Program-made: the position numbers and the translations under genes
Notes under the pieces: generated by a model
Database searches by the model: none
The model's input: only the letters and a program-made list of their open reading frames with translations
What the model was told of the DNA's origin: nothing
Origin: Cervus elaphus
Taxonomy: Eukaryota > Chordata > Mammalia > Artiodactyla > Cervidae
DNA: 64,000 bases
Assembly (NCBI RefSeq): GCF_910594005.1
Contig: NC_057848.1
Location: 51,911,616 to 51,975,615 of the forward strand
Direction of reading: 5' to 3'
Part shown: positions 1 to 10,036 of the stretch, piece by piece
Numbering within the stretch: the stretch's first letter is position 1
How the letters are laid out: each line of letters opens with the position of its first letter

Positions 1-1846
1 GTTCTATTTCTAGTTTTTTAAGGAATCTCCACACTCTTCTCCATGATGGCTGTACTAGTTTGCATTCCCAGCCACAGCGTGAGAGGGTTCCCTTTTCTCC
101 ATGCCCTCTCCAGCATTTATTTTTTGTAGACTTTTTGATAGCAGCCATTCTGACTGGCATGAGCTGGTACCTCATTGTGGTTTTGATTTGCATTTCTCTG
201 ATAATGAGTGACGTTGAACATCTTTTCATGTCTTTGTTAGCCATTGGTATGTCTTCTTTGGAGAAATGTCTGTTTAGTTCTTTGGCCCATTTTTTGATTA
301 GGTCGTTTATTTTTCTGGAATTGAGCTGCAGGAGCTGCTTGTATATTTCTGAGATTAAATCTTTGTCAGCTGCTTCATTTGCTGTTATTTTCTCCCATTC
401 TGAATGCTGTCTTTTCACCTTGCTTACAGTTTCCTTCGTTGTGAAAAAGCTTTTAAGTTTAATCAGGTCCAATTTGTTTATTTTTGCTTTTATTTCCATT
501 CCTCTGGGAGGTGGGTCATAGAGAATCCTGCTGTGATTAATGTCAGAAAGTGTTTTGCCTATGTTTTCCTCTAGGAGTTTTATAATTTATGGTCTTACAT
601 TTAGATTTTTAATCCATTTTGTGTTTATTTTTGTGTATGGTGTTAGAAAGTGTTCTAGTTTCATTCTCTTACACGCGGTTGACCAGTTTTCCCAGCACCA
701 CTTGGTAAAGAGATTGTCTTTTCTCCATTGTATATTCTTGCCTCCTTTGCCAAAGATAAAGTGTCCACAGGTGCATGGATTTATCTCTGGGCTTTCTATT
801 TTGTTCCATTGATCTATATTTCTGTCTTTGTGCTAGTACCATACTGTCTTGATGACTGTAGCTTTGTAGTATAGTCTGAGGTCAGGCAGGTTCCAGTCTT
901 CTTTCTCAAGATTGCTTTTTTTTTTTTTTTCTCAAGATTGCTTTAGCTATTCAAGGTTTTTGTATTTCCATACAAATTGTGAAATTATTTGTTCTAGTTC
1001 TCTGAAAAATACCATCGGTAGCTTGAAAGGGATTGCATTGGATCTATTAATTGCTTTGCTCATTAATTTGCTCATTTTCACTGTATTGATTCTTCTGATC
1101 CATGAACATGGTATATTTCTCCATCTATTTGTGTCCTCTTTGATTTCTTTCATCAGTGTTTTACGGTTTTCTATATATAGGTCTTTTGTTTCTTTAGGTA
1201 TGTTTATTCCTAAGTATTTTATTCTTTTCTTTGCAATGGTGAATGGAATTGTTTCCTTAATTTCTGTTTCCTCATTGTTAGTGCATATGAATGCAAGGGA
1301 TTTCTGTGTGTTGATTTTATACTCTGCAACTTTACTATATTCATTGATTAGCTCTAGTAGTTTTCTGATGGAGTTTTTAGGGTTTTCTATGTAAATGATC
1401 ATGTCATCTGCAAATAGTGAGAGTTTTACTTCTTCTTTTCCAATCTGGATTCCTTTAATTTCTTTTTCTTCTCTGTTTGCTGTGGCTAAAACCTCCAAAA
1501 CTATGTTGAATAGTAGTGATGAGAGTGGGCACCCTTCTCTTGTTCCTGACTTTAGGTGAAATGCTTTCAATGTTTCACCATTGAGTATAATGTTTGCTGT
1601 GGGTTTATCATATATGGCTTTTATTTGGTTGATGTCTGTTCCTTCTATTCCTGCTTTCTGGAGGGTTTTAATCATAAATGGATGTTGAATTTTGTCAAAG
1701 GCTTTCTCTGCATATATTGAGATAATCATATGGTCTTTATCTTTCAATTTGTTAATGTGGTGTACCACATTGATTGCTTTGTGGATATTAAAGAATCCTT
1801 GCATCCCTGGGATAAAACCCACTTGGTCATGATGTATGATCTTTTT
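1..1846 (-). mobile_element. L1 LINE fragment, ORF2 reverse-transcriptase region (copy 1)
   Basis: Antisense bovine-type L1, running off the left edge of the window and ending at a poly(T) run near 1846. It aligns throughout with the second L1 copy (about 2617-4448) but with clearly more substitutions, so it is the older copy. A tail-only insertion at 905-944 interrupts it. Its 3' end lies outside the window; the 5' side stops inside the RT domain. Confidence 0.9.
905..944 (-). repeat. Tail-only insertion: 14-bp duplication around T12
   Basis: CTCAAGATTGCTTT occurs at 905-918 and again at 931-944, separated by only 12 T. The second L1 copy has the corresponding sequence once, near 3533-3550, and acts as an empty-site comparison. 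On the minus strand the duplicated site begins AAAG, as expected for L1 endonuclease cleavage. This fits an insertion of nothing but a poly(A) tail. Confidence 0.7.
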
Positions 1847-1894
1847 TTTTTTTTTTTTTAGAAAACTAACACAGTAGTTTTTATTTTCATCCAT
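947..1894 (-). pseudogene. Decayed L1 ORF2 reverse transcriptase fragment
   Basis: A 315-codon minus-strand frame. Residues from about 19 to the end match the palm and thumb part of L1 ORF2p; the first 18 residues come from flanking sequence and a poly(T) run. FADD is present at residues 161-164, but the motif A aspartate of the (I)DAEKAF block is Tyr61, and RQGCP reads REGCP. L1 RT needs the motif A aspartate for catalysis, so the product would be inactive. The frame ends beside the duplicated 14-bp site and T-tract at 905-944. It is a relic, not a gene. Confidence 0.85.
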
Positions 1895-1931
1895 AATACA
1901 AGCATGTGTCAGTAGTTAGCTCATTTTTGTT
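1847..1931. other. Unassigned spacer between two L1 copies
   Basis: A poly(T) run to about 1859, then about 70 bp of AT-rich sequence that matches neither L1 copy. It appears to be the original target DNA next to the second L1. Confidence 0.5.
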
Positions 1932-2295
1932 GCTGAATATTGTTTTATTTTTATTATTTTTTTTTATTAGTTGGAGGCTAATTACTTCACAACATTTCAG
2001 TGGGTTTTGTCATACATTGATATGAATCAGCCATAGATTTACACTTATTCCCCATCCCGATCCCCCCTCCCACCTCCCTCTCCACCCGATTCCTCTGGGT
2101 CTTCCCAGTGCACCAGGCCCGAGCACTTGTCTCATGCATCCCACCTGGGCTGGTGATCTGTTTCACCATAGATAGTATACATGCTGTTCTTTTGAAACAT
2201 CCCACCCTCACCTTCTCCCACAGAGTTCAAAAGTCTGTTCTGTATTTCTGTGTCTCTTTTTCTGTTTTGCATATAGGGTTATCGTTACCATCTTT

Positions 2296-5133
2296 CTAAA
2301 TTCCATATATATGTGTTAGTATGCTGTAATGTTCTTTATCTTTCTGGCTTAGTTCAGTCTGTATAAGGGGCTCCAGTTTCATCCATCTCATTAGGACTGG
2401 TTCAAATGAATTCTTTTTGACGGCTGAGTAAAATTCCATGGTGTATATGTACCACAGCTTCCTTATCCATTCATCTGCTGATGGGCATCTAGGTTGCTTC
2501 CATGTCCTGGCTATTATAAACAGTGCTGCAATGAACATTGGGGTGCATGTGTCTCTTTCAGATCTGGTTTCCTCAGTGTGTATGCCCAGAAGTGGGATTG
2601 CTGGGTCATATGGCAGTTCTATTTCCAGTTTTTTAAGGAATCTCCACACTGTTTTCCATAGTGGCTGTACTAGTTTGCATTCCCACCAACAGTGTAAGAG
2701 GGTTCCCTTTTCTCCACAGCCTCTCCAGCATTTATTGCTTATAGACTTTTGGATAGCAGCCATCCTGACTGGTGTGTAATGGTACCTCATTGTGGTTTTG
2801 ATTTGCATTTCTCTAATAATGAGTGATGTTGAGCACCTTTTCATGTGTTTGTTAGCCATCTGTATGTCTTCTTTGGAGAAATGTCTGTTTAGTTCTCTGG
2901 CCCATTTTTTGATTGGGTCATTTATTTTTCTGGAATTGAGCTTCAGGAGTTGCTTGTATATTTTTGAGATTAATCCTTTGTCTGTTTCTTCATTTGCTAT
3001 TATTTTCTCCCAATCTGAGGGCTGTCTTTTCACCTTACTTATAGTTTCTTTTGTAGTGCAAAAGCTTTTAAGTTTCATTAGATCCCATTTGTTTAGTTTT
3101 GCTTTTATTTCCAATATTCTGGGAGGTGGGTCATAGAGGATCTTGCTGTGATTTATGTTGGAGAGTGTTTTGCCTATATTCTCCTCTAGGAGTTTTATAG
3201 TTTCTGGTCTTACATTTAGATCTTTAATCCATTTTGAGTTTATTTTTGTGTATGGTGTTAGAAAGTGTTCTAGTTTCATTCTTTTGCAAGTGGTTGACCA
3301 GTTTTCCCAGCACCACTTGTTAAAGAGGTTGTCTTTTTTCCATTGTATATCCTTGCCTCCTTTGTCAAAGATAAGGTGTCCATAGGTTCGTGGATTTATC
3401 TCTGGGCTTTCTATTCTGTTCCATTGGTCTATATTTCTGTCTTTGTGCCAGTACCATACTGTCTTGATGACTGTGGCTTTGTAGTAGAGTCTGAAGTCAG
3501 GCAGGTTGATTCCTCCAGTTTCATTCTTCTTTTTCAAGATTACTTTGGCTATTCGAGGTTTTTTGTATTTCCATACAAATTGTGAAATTCTTTGGTCTAG
3601 TTCTGTGAAAAATACCGTTGGTAGCTTGATAGGGATTGCATTGAATCTATAGACTGCTTTGGGTAGAATAGCCATTTTGACAATATTGATTCTTCCAATC
3701 CATGAACACGGTATGTTTCTCCATCTGTTTGTGTCCTCTTTGATATCTTTCATCAGTGTTTTATAGTTTTCTATGTATAGGTCTTTTGTTTCTTTAGGTA
3801 GATATACTCCTAAGTATTTTATTCTTTTTGTTGCAATGGTGAATGGTATTGTTTCCTTAATTTCTCTTTCTGTTTTTTCATTTTTAGTATATAGGAATGC
3901 AAGGGATTTCTGTGTGTTAATTTTATATCCTGCAACTTTACTATATTCATTGATTAGTTCTAGTAATTTTCTGGTAGAGTCTTTAGGGTTTTCTATATAG
4001 AGGATCATGTCATCTGCAAACAGTGAGAGTTTCACTTCTTCTTTTCCTATCTGGATTCCTTTTACTTCTTTTTCTGCTCTGATTGCTGTGGCCAAAACTT
4101 CCAACACTATGTTGAACAGTAGTGGTGAGAGTGGGCACCCTTGTCTTGTTCCTGATTTCAGGGGAAATGCTTTCAATTTTTCACCATTGAGGGTGATGCT
4201 TGCTGTGGGTTTGTCATATATAGCTTTTATTATGTTGAGGTATGTTCCTTCTATTCCTGCTTTTTGGAGAGTTTTAATCATAAATGAGTGTTGAATTTTG
4301 TCAAAGGCTTTCTCTGCATCTATTGAGATAATCATATGGTTTTTATCTTTCAATTTGTTAATGTGGTGTATTACATTGATTGATTTGCGGATATTGAAGA
4401 ATCCTTGCATTCCTGGGATAAAGCCCACTTGGTCATGGTGTATGATTTTTTTAATATGTTGTTGGATTCTGTTTGCTAGAATTTTGTTAAGGATTTTTGC
4501 ATCTATGTTCATCAGTGATATTGGCCTGTAGTTTTCTTTTTTTGTGGCATCTTTGTCTGGTTTTGGTATTAGGGTGATGGTGGCCTCATAGAATGAGTTT
4601 GGAAGTTTAGCTTCCTCTGAAATTTTCTGGAAGAGTTTGAGTAGTATAGGTGTTAGCTCTTCTTTAAATTTTTGGTAGAATTCAACTGTGAAGCCATCTG
4701 GTCCTGGGCTTTTGTTTGCTGGAATATTTCTGACTACAGTTTTGATTTCTGTGCTTGTGATGGGTTTGTTAAGGTTTTCTATTTCTTCCTGGTTCAGTTT
4801 TGGAAAGTTATACTTTTCTAAGAATTTGTCCATTTCTTTCAAGTTGTCCATTTTATTGGCATATAGTTGCTCATAGTAATCTCTTGTGATTCTTTGTATT
4901 TCTGTGCTGTCTGTTGTTATTTCTCCATTTTCATTTCTAATTTTGTTGATTTGATTCTTCTCCCTTTGTTTCTTGATGATTCTGGCTAATGGTTTGTCAA
5001 TTTTATTTATCTTCTCAAAGAACCAGCTTTTAGCTTTGTTGATTTTGGCTGTGGTCTCCTTTGTTTCTTTTTCATTTATTTCTGCCCTAATTTTTATGAT
5101 TTCTTTCCTTCTACTAATCCTGGGGTTCTTCAT
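2296..5133 (-). CDS. L1 ORF2 reverse transcriptase and C-terminal domain, open but 5'-truncated
   Basis: An uninterrupted 945-codon frame equal to roughly the last three quarters of L1 ORF2p, which is about 1,275 residues in human L1. ORF2p nicks DNA and reverse-transcribes its own RNA at the nick (target-primed reverse transcription), also mobilising SINE RNAs. Visible RT motifs are the motif A aspartate D272 in IDAEKAFD, RQGCPLSP at 330-337 and FADD at 372-375. The C-terminal cysteine motif is complete: C802, C806, H814, C819, spaced C-X3-C-X7-H-X4-C. All these key residues are intact, unlike in copy 1. Upstream, sequence encoding the linker and an endonuclease SDH motif continues to about 5488 in other frames; one frame change lies at a (TTTG)n run near 5175-5200 and another near 5398. 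With no endonuclease start, ORF1 or promoter, it is unlikely to be autonomous. The first Met is internal to the family protein, not a true start. Confidence 0.8.
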   Translation of the reverse strand: MKNPRISRRKEIIKIRAEINEKETKETTAKINKAKSWFFEKINKIDKPLARIIKKQREKNQINKIRNENGEITTDSTEIQRITRDYYEQLYANKMDNLKEMDKFLEKYNFPKLNQEEIENLNKPITSTEIKTVVRNIPANKSPGPDGFTVEFYQKFKEELTPILLKLFQKISEEAKLPNSFYEATITLIPKPDKDATKKENYRPISLMNIDAKILNKILANRIQQHIKKIIHHDQVGFIPGMQGFFNIRKSINVIHHINKLKDKNHMIISIDAEKAFDKIQHSFMIKTLQKAGIEGTYLNIIKAIYDKPTASITLNGEKLKAFPLKSGTRQGCPLSPLLFNIVLEVLATAIRAEKEVKGIQIGKEEVKLSLFADDMILYIENPKDSTRKLLELINEYSKVAGYKINTQKSLAFLYTKNEKTEREIKETIPFTIATKRIKYLGVYLPKETKDLYIENYKTLMKDIKEDTNRWRNIPCSWIGRINIVKMAILPKAVYRFNAIPIKLPTVFFTELDQRISQFVWKYKKPRIAKVILKKKNETGGINLPDFRLYYKATVIKTVWYWHKDRNIDQWNRIESPEINPRTYGHLIFDKGGKDIQWKKDNLFNKWCWENWSTTCKRMKLEHFLTPYTKINSKWIKDLNVRPETIKLLEENIGKTLSNINHSKILYDPPPRILEIKAKLNKWDLMKLKSFCTTKETISKVKRQPSDWEKIIANEETDKGLISKIYKQLLKLNSRKINDPIKKWARELNRHFSKEDIQMANKHMKRCSTSLIIREMQIKTTMRYHYTPVRMAAIQKSISNKCWRGCGEKGTLLHCWWECKLVQPLWKTVWRFLKKLEIELPYDPAIPLLGIHTEETRSERDTCTPMFIAALFIIARTWKQPRCPSADEWIRKLWYIYTMEFYSAVKKNSFEPVLMRWMKLEPLIQTELSQKDKEHYSILTHIYGI

Positions 5134-5488
5134 TTCTTCCTTTTCTAGTTGCTTTAGGTGTAAAGTTAGGGGTTTTTGTTTGTTTGTTTGTTTTTTACTT
5201 TTCTCTTTTCTTGAGGTAAGCTTGTATTGCTATGAACCTTCCCCTTAGCACTGCTTTTACTGAGGTTTTGGGTTGTTGTGTTTTCATTTTCATTAGTTTC
5301 TATGCATATTTTTATTTCTTCTGTGATTTGTTGGTTATTCAGAAGCGGGTTTTTTAGCTTCCATATGTTTGTATTTTTAACAGTTTTTTTTTCTGTAGTT
5401 AGCATCTAATCTTACCACATTGTGATCAGAAAAGGTGCTTGGAATGATTTCAATTTTTTGAATTTACCAAGGCTAGAGTTAAAAGGCA
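5134..5488 (-). pseudogene. Frameshifted L1 ORF2 linker and endonuclease end
   Basis: Continuation of copy 2 ORF2 upstream of the open frame. Minus-strand translation gives LKQLEKEE next to the open frame, then an LLNNQQITEEIK...ETNENENTTTQNL-type linker (frame 5166-5405), then an SDHN motif matching the SDH block at the end of the L1 endonuclease. At least two frame changes separate these pieces. Confidence 0.75.
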
Positions 5489-5554
5489 GCCGAATATTTA
5501 GAGGACTCCTTTGGGAATCTTTTAATAAGCTGAAGAGTCCTTTCAAAAAATGAG

Positions 5555-6760
5555 GGATCCCTCAATAGAACAGACTAGAAAGTACAGAAATAAACCCAAA
5601 CACAGACATGTCCTAAATTCTTCTATGTTTGGGTTTATTATTCCTCTTTGTTTGGGCTTTCCTGGTGGCTCAGATAGTAAAGAATCTGCCTGCAATGAGG
5701 GAGACTGGGTTTGATCCCTGGGTAGGGAAGATCCCCTGGAGGAGGGCATGGCAATCCACTCCTGTATTCTTGCCTGGAGAATCCCCATGGACAGAGGAGC
5801 CTGGTGGGCTACAGACCATGCAGTCAAAAAGAGTGGGACATGACTAAGCACAAAAGTGGTATTTGGATCCATGAGGAACAGATAGTTGAATGAGTGGTGT
5901 TGAGACAATTGTGGAGAAATCCAGGCAAATGTGGTCCATAACTCACACCTGAGCCAAATAAATTCCAAATAGATCAGAGTTTTAACATGAAAAATAAAAC
6001 CATGAGAAACACTAGAAAATGAAATAATTTTTAAAATAATTTTTGAGTCCAAAGTCCTTTCTAAGTATGACACAAAACCCAGAAGCCAAAAAAAAAAAAA
6101 AAAAGTTCAACACAGTTGACTCCATAAAAATGGAAATTCCTTCATGGCAAAAACTTCCATAAGGTTAAAAAATGGCAAACAGAAAATATTGCAATTTATA
6201 TCACTGAAATGGGCTTTCTTAATATAACAAAAGACTTCTCATAAATCAATTTTGAAAGACCAACAACCAAATAGAAAATGGTCAAAGGATAATAAACAGA
6301 TTATTTATAGGAAATAAAACAGTAAATTAAACGTATGACAGTTGCTCAACTTCATGCATAATAAGAGAAATACAAATGAAAACCTCACTGAGATAGTATT
6401 TTCCACCCATCAAACAGGTGACGATGAAAAATTTTGCTAACACACTGTGCTAGTGAAAATGTAGGGAAATAGTCACTCCCCCAAGCTGTTGAAAGGAAAA
6501 TAATTGGCACAACCTGTACGGAGATCAATTTGCCCATATCTATCAAATTTAAAATGCACTTCCTTTGGACCTAGAAATTCCATTTTTAGGAATTAACCCT
6601 ACAGGTATGTACATGTATAATAAATGACAAACATAAAGATATTAATTCGAGTATTTTTGCAGTAGCTACAGATTATAAATACTTTAAATATTTATCAATA
6701 GGAAACTTGTTTATCAATTTTGGTAGAACCCAGTGAACATCTATATGTTAATAGTAGAAA
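5555..6760 (+). mobile_element. Old L1M LINE, ORF2 end and 3'UTR
   Basis: Sense-strand relic with L1-like sequence at 5560-5600 (AATAGAACAGACTAGAAAG) resuming after an inserted Bov-tA and running to about 6760. It includes the typical stretches for a small number of cells of ORF2 C-terminus such as the block near 6520-6600. Many stops and indels show great age. Confidence 0.75.
5654..5856 (+). mobile_element. Bov-tA SINE
   Basis: tRNA-Glu-derived head (GGGCTTTCCTGGTGGCTCAG, B box around GGTTTGATCCC) followed by the Bov-A unit ending in GGGACATGACTAAGCAC. Inserted in the old L1M. Confidence 0.9.
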
Positions 6761-6854
6761 ATGCCCTCCAAAATATATTCATTCGTGTCCTTTAGGCAGC
6801 TATAACTTCCTATGTTACCTCCCAAGTATATTCTCTGCATATGTCTTTATTTAA

Positions 6855-7048
6855 GTTAAAGTCACTCAGTCGTGTCTGACTCTTTGCAACCTCTTGGACT
6901 GTAGCCCACCAGGGTCCTCTGCCCATGGGATTTCCCAGGCAATAATACTGAAGCTGTTAGCCATTCCCTTCTCCAGAGGATCTTCCCAACCCAGGGATTG
7001 AACCCAGGTCTCCTGAATTGCAGGCAGATTCTTTACTGTCTGAGCCAG
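6855..7048 (-). mobile_element. Bov-tA SINE inside the left arm of the inverted duplication
   Basis: Reverse-complement Bov-A unit (GTCACTCAGTCGTGTCTGAC onward) followed by a reverse tRNA-type head ending TCTGAGCCAG. The last bases of the head are missing. Confidence 0.88.
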
Positions 7049-7240
7049 CACTGTTTGAAGACTTTTACAAACATTAAGTAATTTAACTCTCAAAAAGAAA
7101 ATCCCAACAAGGTAGGTAATATAATTATCCCCATTTTACAGATGAAATTGAAGCACATAGTTATAAAATGATAGAGCCAAGATTTAAATCCAAACTGGTT
7201 GACTTCAGAATCCATACTCTCAACCATTATTCTCTGCTTA
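7049..7240 (-). mobile_element. MIR SINE, antisense
   Basis: Contains the reverse-complement MIR core (ATCCCCATTTTACAGATGA) followed by the expected downstream block to about 7240. It forms part of the left inverted arm. Confidence 0.8.
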
Positions 7241-7329
7241 CTTTCACATACATATATTTTCCCCCAGATTTTAGACAAATTGTAGCATGCTCTAAGCCTT
7301 GTGTAAAAGAACATAACAAGGTTTAGAGT

Positions 7330-7470
7330 TATAAAGTGGCTCTACGTGCTTCAATACCCTCATCTGTATCACCTACCTTGTTGGGCTCTTTTTTGAGGAT
7401 TAAATTACTTAATGTTTCTAAAAGTCTTTGAACAGTGCCTAATACATAGTAAGTACTATTTAAGACTATG
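7330..7470 (+). mobile_element. MIR SINE, sense (mirror of 7049-7240)
   Basis: Matches the MIR 3' half (ACCTACCTTGTTGGG... TTTGAACAGTGCCTAATAC). It shares substitutions with the antisense MIR to its left, so it is a duplicated copy rather than an independent insertion. Confidence 0.75.
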
Positions 7471-7524
7471 TTAAATAAAGAAATATGCAGAGAATATACT
7501 TGGGAGGTTACATAGGAAGTTATA

Positions 7525-8156
7525 TCTGGCAAAAGGACAAGAATGAAAGAAATTTATACCTTTTGAATATTGTATCAAAAGCTTAAATAATATCTATTTT
7601 AAAAATTAAATAATTTTAAGCATAAATGATTTCTGTTCCCCAGCATCTTAATACTTAATACTTGGCCTCATCTCCTCCCACTTACCCTTTTCTTTGTTCC
7701 ATAATTTCCACTTTCCATGCCTTGCACTGTAGCTTCTTACTAATTTTAGTATGGGCTTCCCTGGTGGCACAGATGGTAATAATTCCACCTGCAATGTGGA
7801 GCTTGTCCTTTCCATCATCTCAGTCTCCTCATTTGTCTTGAACTTTCTATGCTCATTCATGATTTCACTACCTTTCTGCTCCTGACTCCCTGGGGCACCT
7901 TTCACCAAAATGGAAGCTTCACATCCTTAGAGTTTCAAATCTAGATATTTCATCATCTCAAATTCAACATGTCAAAGTGAGCATGTCATCCACCTCTCAT
8001 CTCAACCTCCCTACTTTTTAGTTCCCAAGTTAGAAACTGGATTCTTTACTTTGACTCATCTCTGTACTTCATTCCCTAGATCCAGTAAATGCATCAATTT
8101 ATCCTTTCACATCTGTCTTCCTCACTTTTGCTATTGCAGGATTATTACCCTAGGCT
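7525..8156. other. Single-copy DNA with a SINE-head fragment
   Basis: No gene seen. Apart from a 47-bp tRNA-type head at 7753-7799 it shows no recognised repeat; T/C-rich on the + strand after 7650. Confidence 0.5.
7753..7799 (+). mobile_element. 3'-truncated Bov-tA head
   Basis: GGGCTTCCCTGGTGGCACAG through CCTGCAATGTGG is the first 47 bp of a Bov-tA. It lacks B box, Bov-A unit and tail, unusual because retroposons normally lose the 5' end. Confidence 0.7.
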
Positions 8157-8870
8157 AATGTGAATAGTGTGCATACTTATTACCTGGAGAGCTTGTTAAA
8201 ATGCAGATACTGCATCAGTAGGTATGGTAGCAACCTACAAGATGGCCTCTAATGAGCCCCATCTCTCAGTATTAACTCCCTGGATTGTTTCCTCCTATAT
8301 TATATCAGGGTTGGTCTGTATGACCAAAAAATGGGACAGAGGTAATGGTATATAATGTCTCAGATTAGACTATAAGACAATGTCGCTTTTGTCTTGGTTG
8401 GCCTCTATCTCTCTTAGATCACTCACTCTGGGGAAAGCCAACTACCTTGTGGAGAAGTCACAAAGGCAGTGTATGGTGAGGCCAATATAGTGACAAGTTG
8501 AGACGTCCAGCCAAAGGCTAGTGAAAGCTGAAACCTGCCAATAGCCACATGAGTGAGGTTGGGAAAAGGCCCTTCAGCTCCAGTCAAACCTTCAGATGAC
8601 TATAACTCCAGCTGAAATCTTGACTACAACCTCATGAGAGACTCTAACCTAGAACCATCTAGCTAAGCCACTCCTAGATTCTTCACCACAAAAATGTGAG
8701 TTAAATATTTGTTGTTTTAAACTAACAGATTTTGAGGTAATTTGTTATTTAGCAGTAGATAACTTACACAGTAGATCTGGTGTGAGGCCTGAAAAATTCT
8801 GCATTTCTAACAAGCTCCCAGGGGACACTAATGTTGATGCTGATGGACCCTGCTTTAGTAGCTGGCCACA
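8157..8870. mobile_element. MER5A-like hAT DNA transposon relic split by an LTR
   Basis: Left piece 8157-8222 (ACCTGGAGAGCTTGTTAAAA) and right piece 8771-8870 (TCTAACAAGCTCCCAGG, then GATGCTGATGG) join into a MER5A-like element. The two are separated by the LTR at 8223-8770. Confidence 0.7.
8223..8770 (+). mobile_element. Solitary MaLR-like LTR
   Basis: A 548-bp block that interrupts the hAT relic and ends ...TTACACA. Five-base flanks GTAGG (8218-8222) and GTAGA (8771-8775) look like its TSD. The 3' part (TTGTTGTTTTAAACTAACAG ... GGTAATTTGTTA) resembles mammalian ERVL-MaLR LTRs. No internal viral gene is present. Confidence 0.65.
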
Positions 8871-9484
8871 TACCACTGCAACAGCGTCTCACCTAATCTC
8901 TACCTCAATTATCTCTCTGCTTCAAGCCCATTACATCCCTCCTTCCCAATGTAGAACAGTTCCCTATTACCTACCATGTAAAGTCAAAGTCCACAGCCTA
9001 TTATCAAAATGACAAGTGTTGGCGAGAATGTGGGGGAAAGGGAACCCTTGTGCACCGTTGGCAGGAATGTAATTTGGTGCAGCCACTATGGAAAACAATA
9101 TGGAGACTCTTCAAAAAAATAAAATACAGAACTACCATATGACCCAGCAATCCCACTCCTGGGTACAGAACCAAAGGAGTTGAAATCAGTATCTCCAAGA
9201 GATAGCCACAATCCCACGTTCATTGCAGCATTACTAACATTAGCCAAAATAAGAAGACAATCTGAATGTCCTTTATCAGATGAATGGATAACAAAAGTCA
9301 CATTTTCCTATCTAGTCATTGGATATTCATTGAAATGGAATATTACTTAGCCATAAAAGAAGGAAATCCTGCCATTTTCAACAACTTGGCTGAATCTGGA
9401 GGGCATTATACTAAGTGAAATAAACTAGACAAAGACAAATACTATATGTCATCATTTACATACGGAATCATTCTTACAAAAATT

Positions 9485-9610
9485 TTTAATTTTTTTACTT
9501 TTTGGCCACACTGTATGGCATGTGGGATCTTAGTTCCCCAACCAGGGATGGAACCCATGTCCCCTGCATTGGAAGGCAGATTCTTAACCACTGGACCACC
9601 AGGGAAGTCC
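9485..9610 (-). mobile_element. CHR-type tRNA-Glu SINE
   Basis: Reverse complement of the CHR head: TTAACCACTGGACCACCAGG then GAAGTCCC, preceded by the TTTGGCCACAC 3' part. Lies in the L1M. Confidence 0.85.
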
Positions 9611-9799
9611 CTGGAATATTTTTTTTTTTTAAATCTGATTTCATAGAGACAGAGAATGCAATGGTGGTTGCCAGAGCCTTGCAGGAGGAGGAAAACAGGG
9701 TGATACAAGTCAAAGGATACATATTTTCAGTTTTAAGAAAAATACATTCTAAGGATCTAATATAGAGCATTGTAACTACAGTTAATAATACAGTATTGT

Positions 9800-10036
9800 G
9801 GGACTTCCCTGTTGGTCCAGTGGTTAGGAATCCACCTTTGAATGCAGGGGATGCAGGTTCAATCCCTGGCCTGGATGCCTCAGGGCAACTAAGCCTGCAC
9901 ACCACAACTAGAGAGCCCGTACGCACTGCAAATCTAGAGAAAGCCTGCATGCCACAATGAAGAGCCCATACACTGGGTCTTTCTGTGTGCCACAAAGACC
10001 CAGCACAGTCAAAAATAATAAATTAATTTAAAAAAT
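9800..10036 (+). mobile_element. CHR-type tRNA-Glu SINE
   Basis: Starts GGACTTCCCTGTTGGTCCAG and ends in an AATAAATTAATTTAAAAA-type tail. Flanks AATAATACAGTATTGT (9784-9799) and AATAATGCAATATTGT (10037-10052) form a 16-bp TSD with two mismatches. Confidence 0.9.

Larger units (their letters stand above)
1942..5488 (-). mobile_element. 5'-truncated bovine-type L1 LINE (copy 2)
   Basis: Antisense L1 with a poly(A) tail (T-rich on the + strand from about 1942), 3'UTR (about 1965-2295), the ORF2 stop at 2296 and ORF2 up to the end of the endonuclease domain. Truncation is near 5488. GCTGAATATT (1932-1941) and GCCGAATATT (5489-5498) flank it and match at 9 of 10 bases, a likely TSD that fixes both ends. 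ORF1 and most of the endonuclease are absent. Confidence 0.88.
6801..7524. repeat. Inverted duplication with arms interrupted by a SINE
   Basis: 6801-6854 is the reverse complement of 7471-7524 at 52 of 54 positions. Further in, 7049-7117 matches the reverse complement of 7371-7437 with a few substitutions and a 2-bp length difference. The inner part is MIR-derived but the outer 54 bp is not, so two independent MIRs cannot explain it. The left arm carries a Bov-tA where the right arm keeps 33 bp (7438-7470). Confidence 0.85.

Noticed and set aside
5654..5856. tRNA-Glu-like sequence at SINE heads as a functional tRNA gene
   Set aside because: Only the internal promoter boxes resemble tRNA; it is followed by a Bov-A unit, as in all Bov-tA SINEs.
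5543..6073. 176-codon minus-strand frame
   Set aside because: It runs antisense through a Bov-tA and an old L1M; the composition is that of the SINE.
9495..9995. 166-codon minus-strand frame
   Set aside because: It joins two CHR SINEs and L1M 3'UTR read backwards; not a gene.
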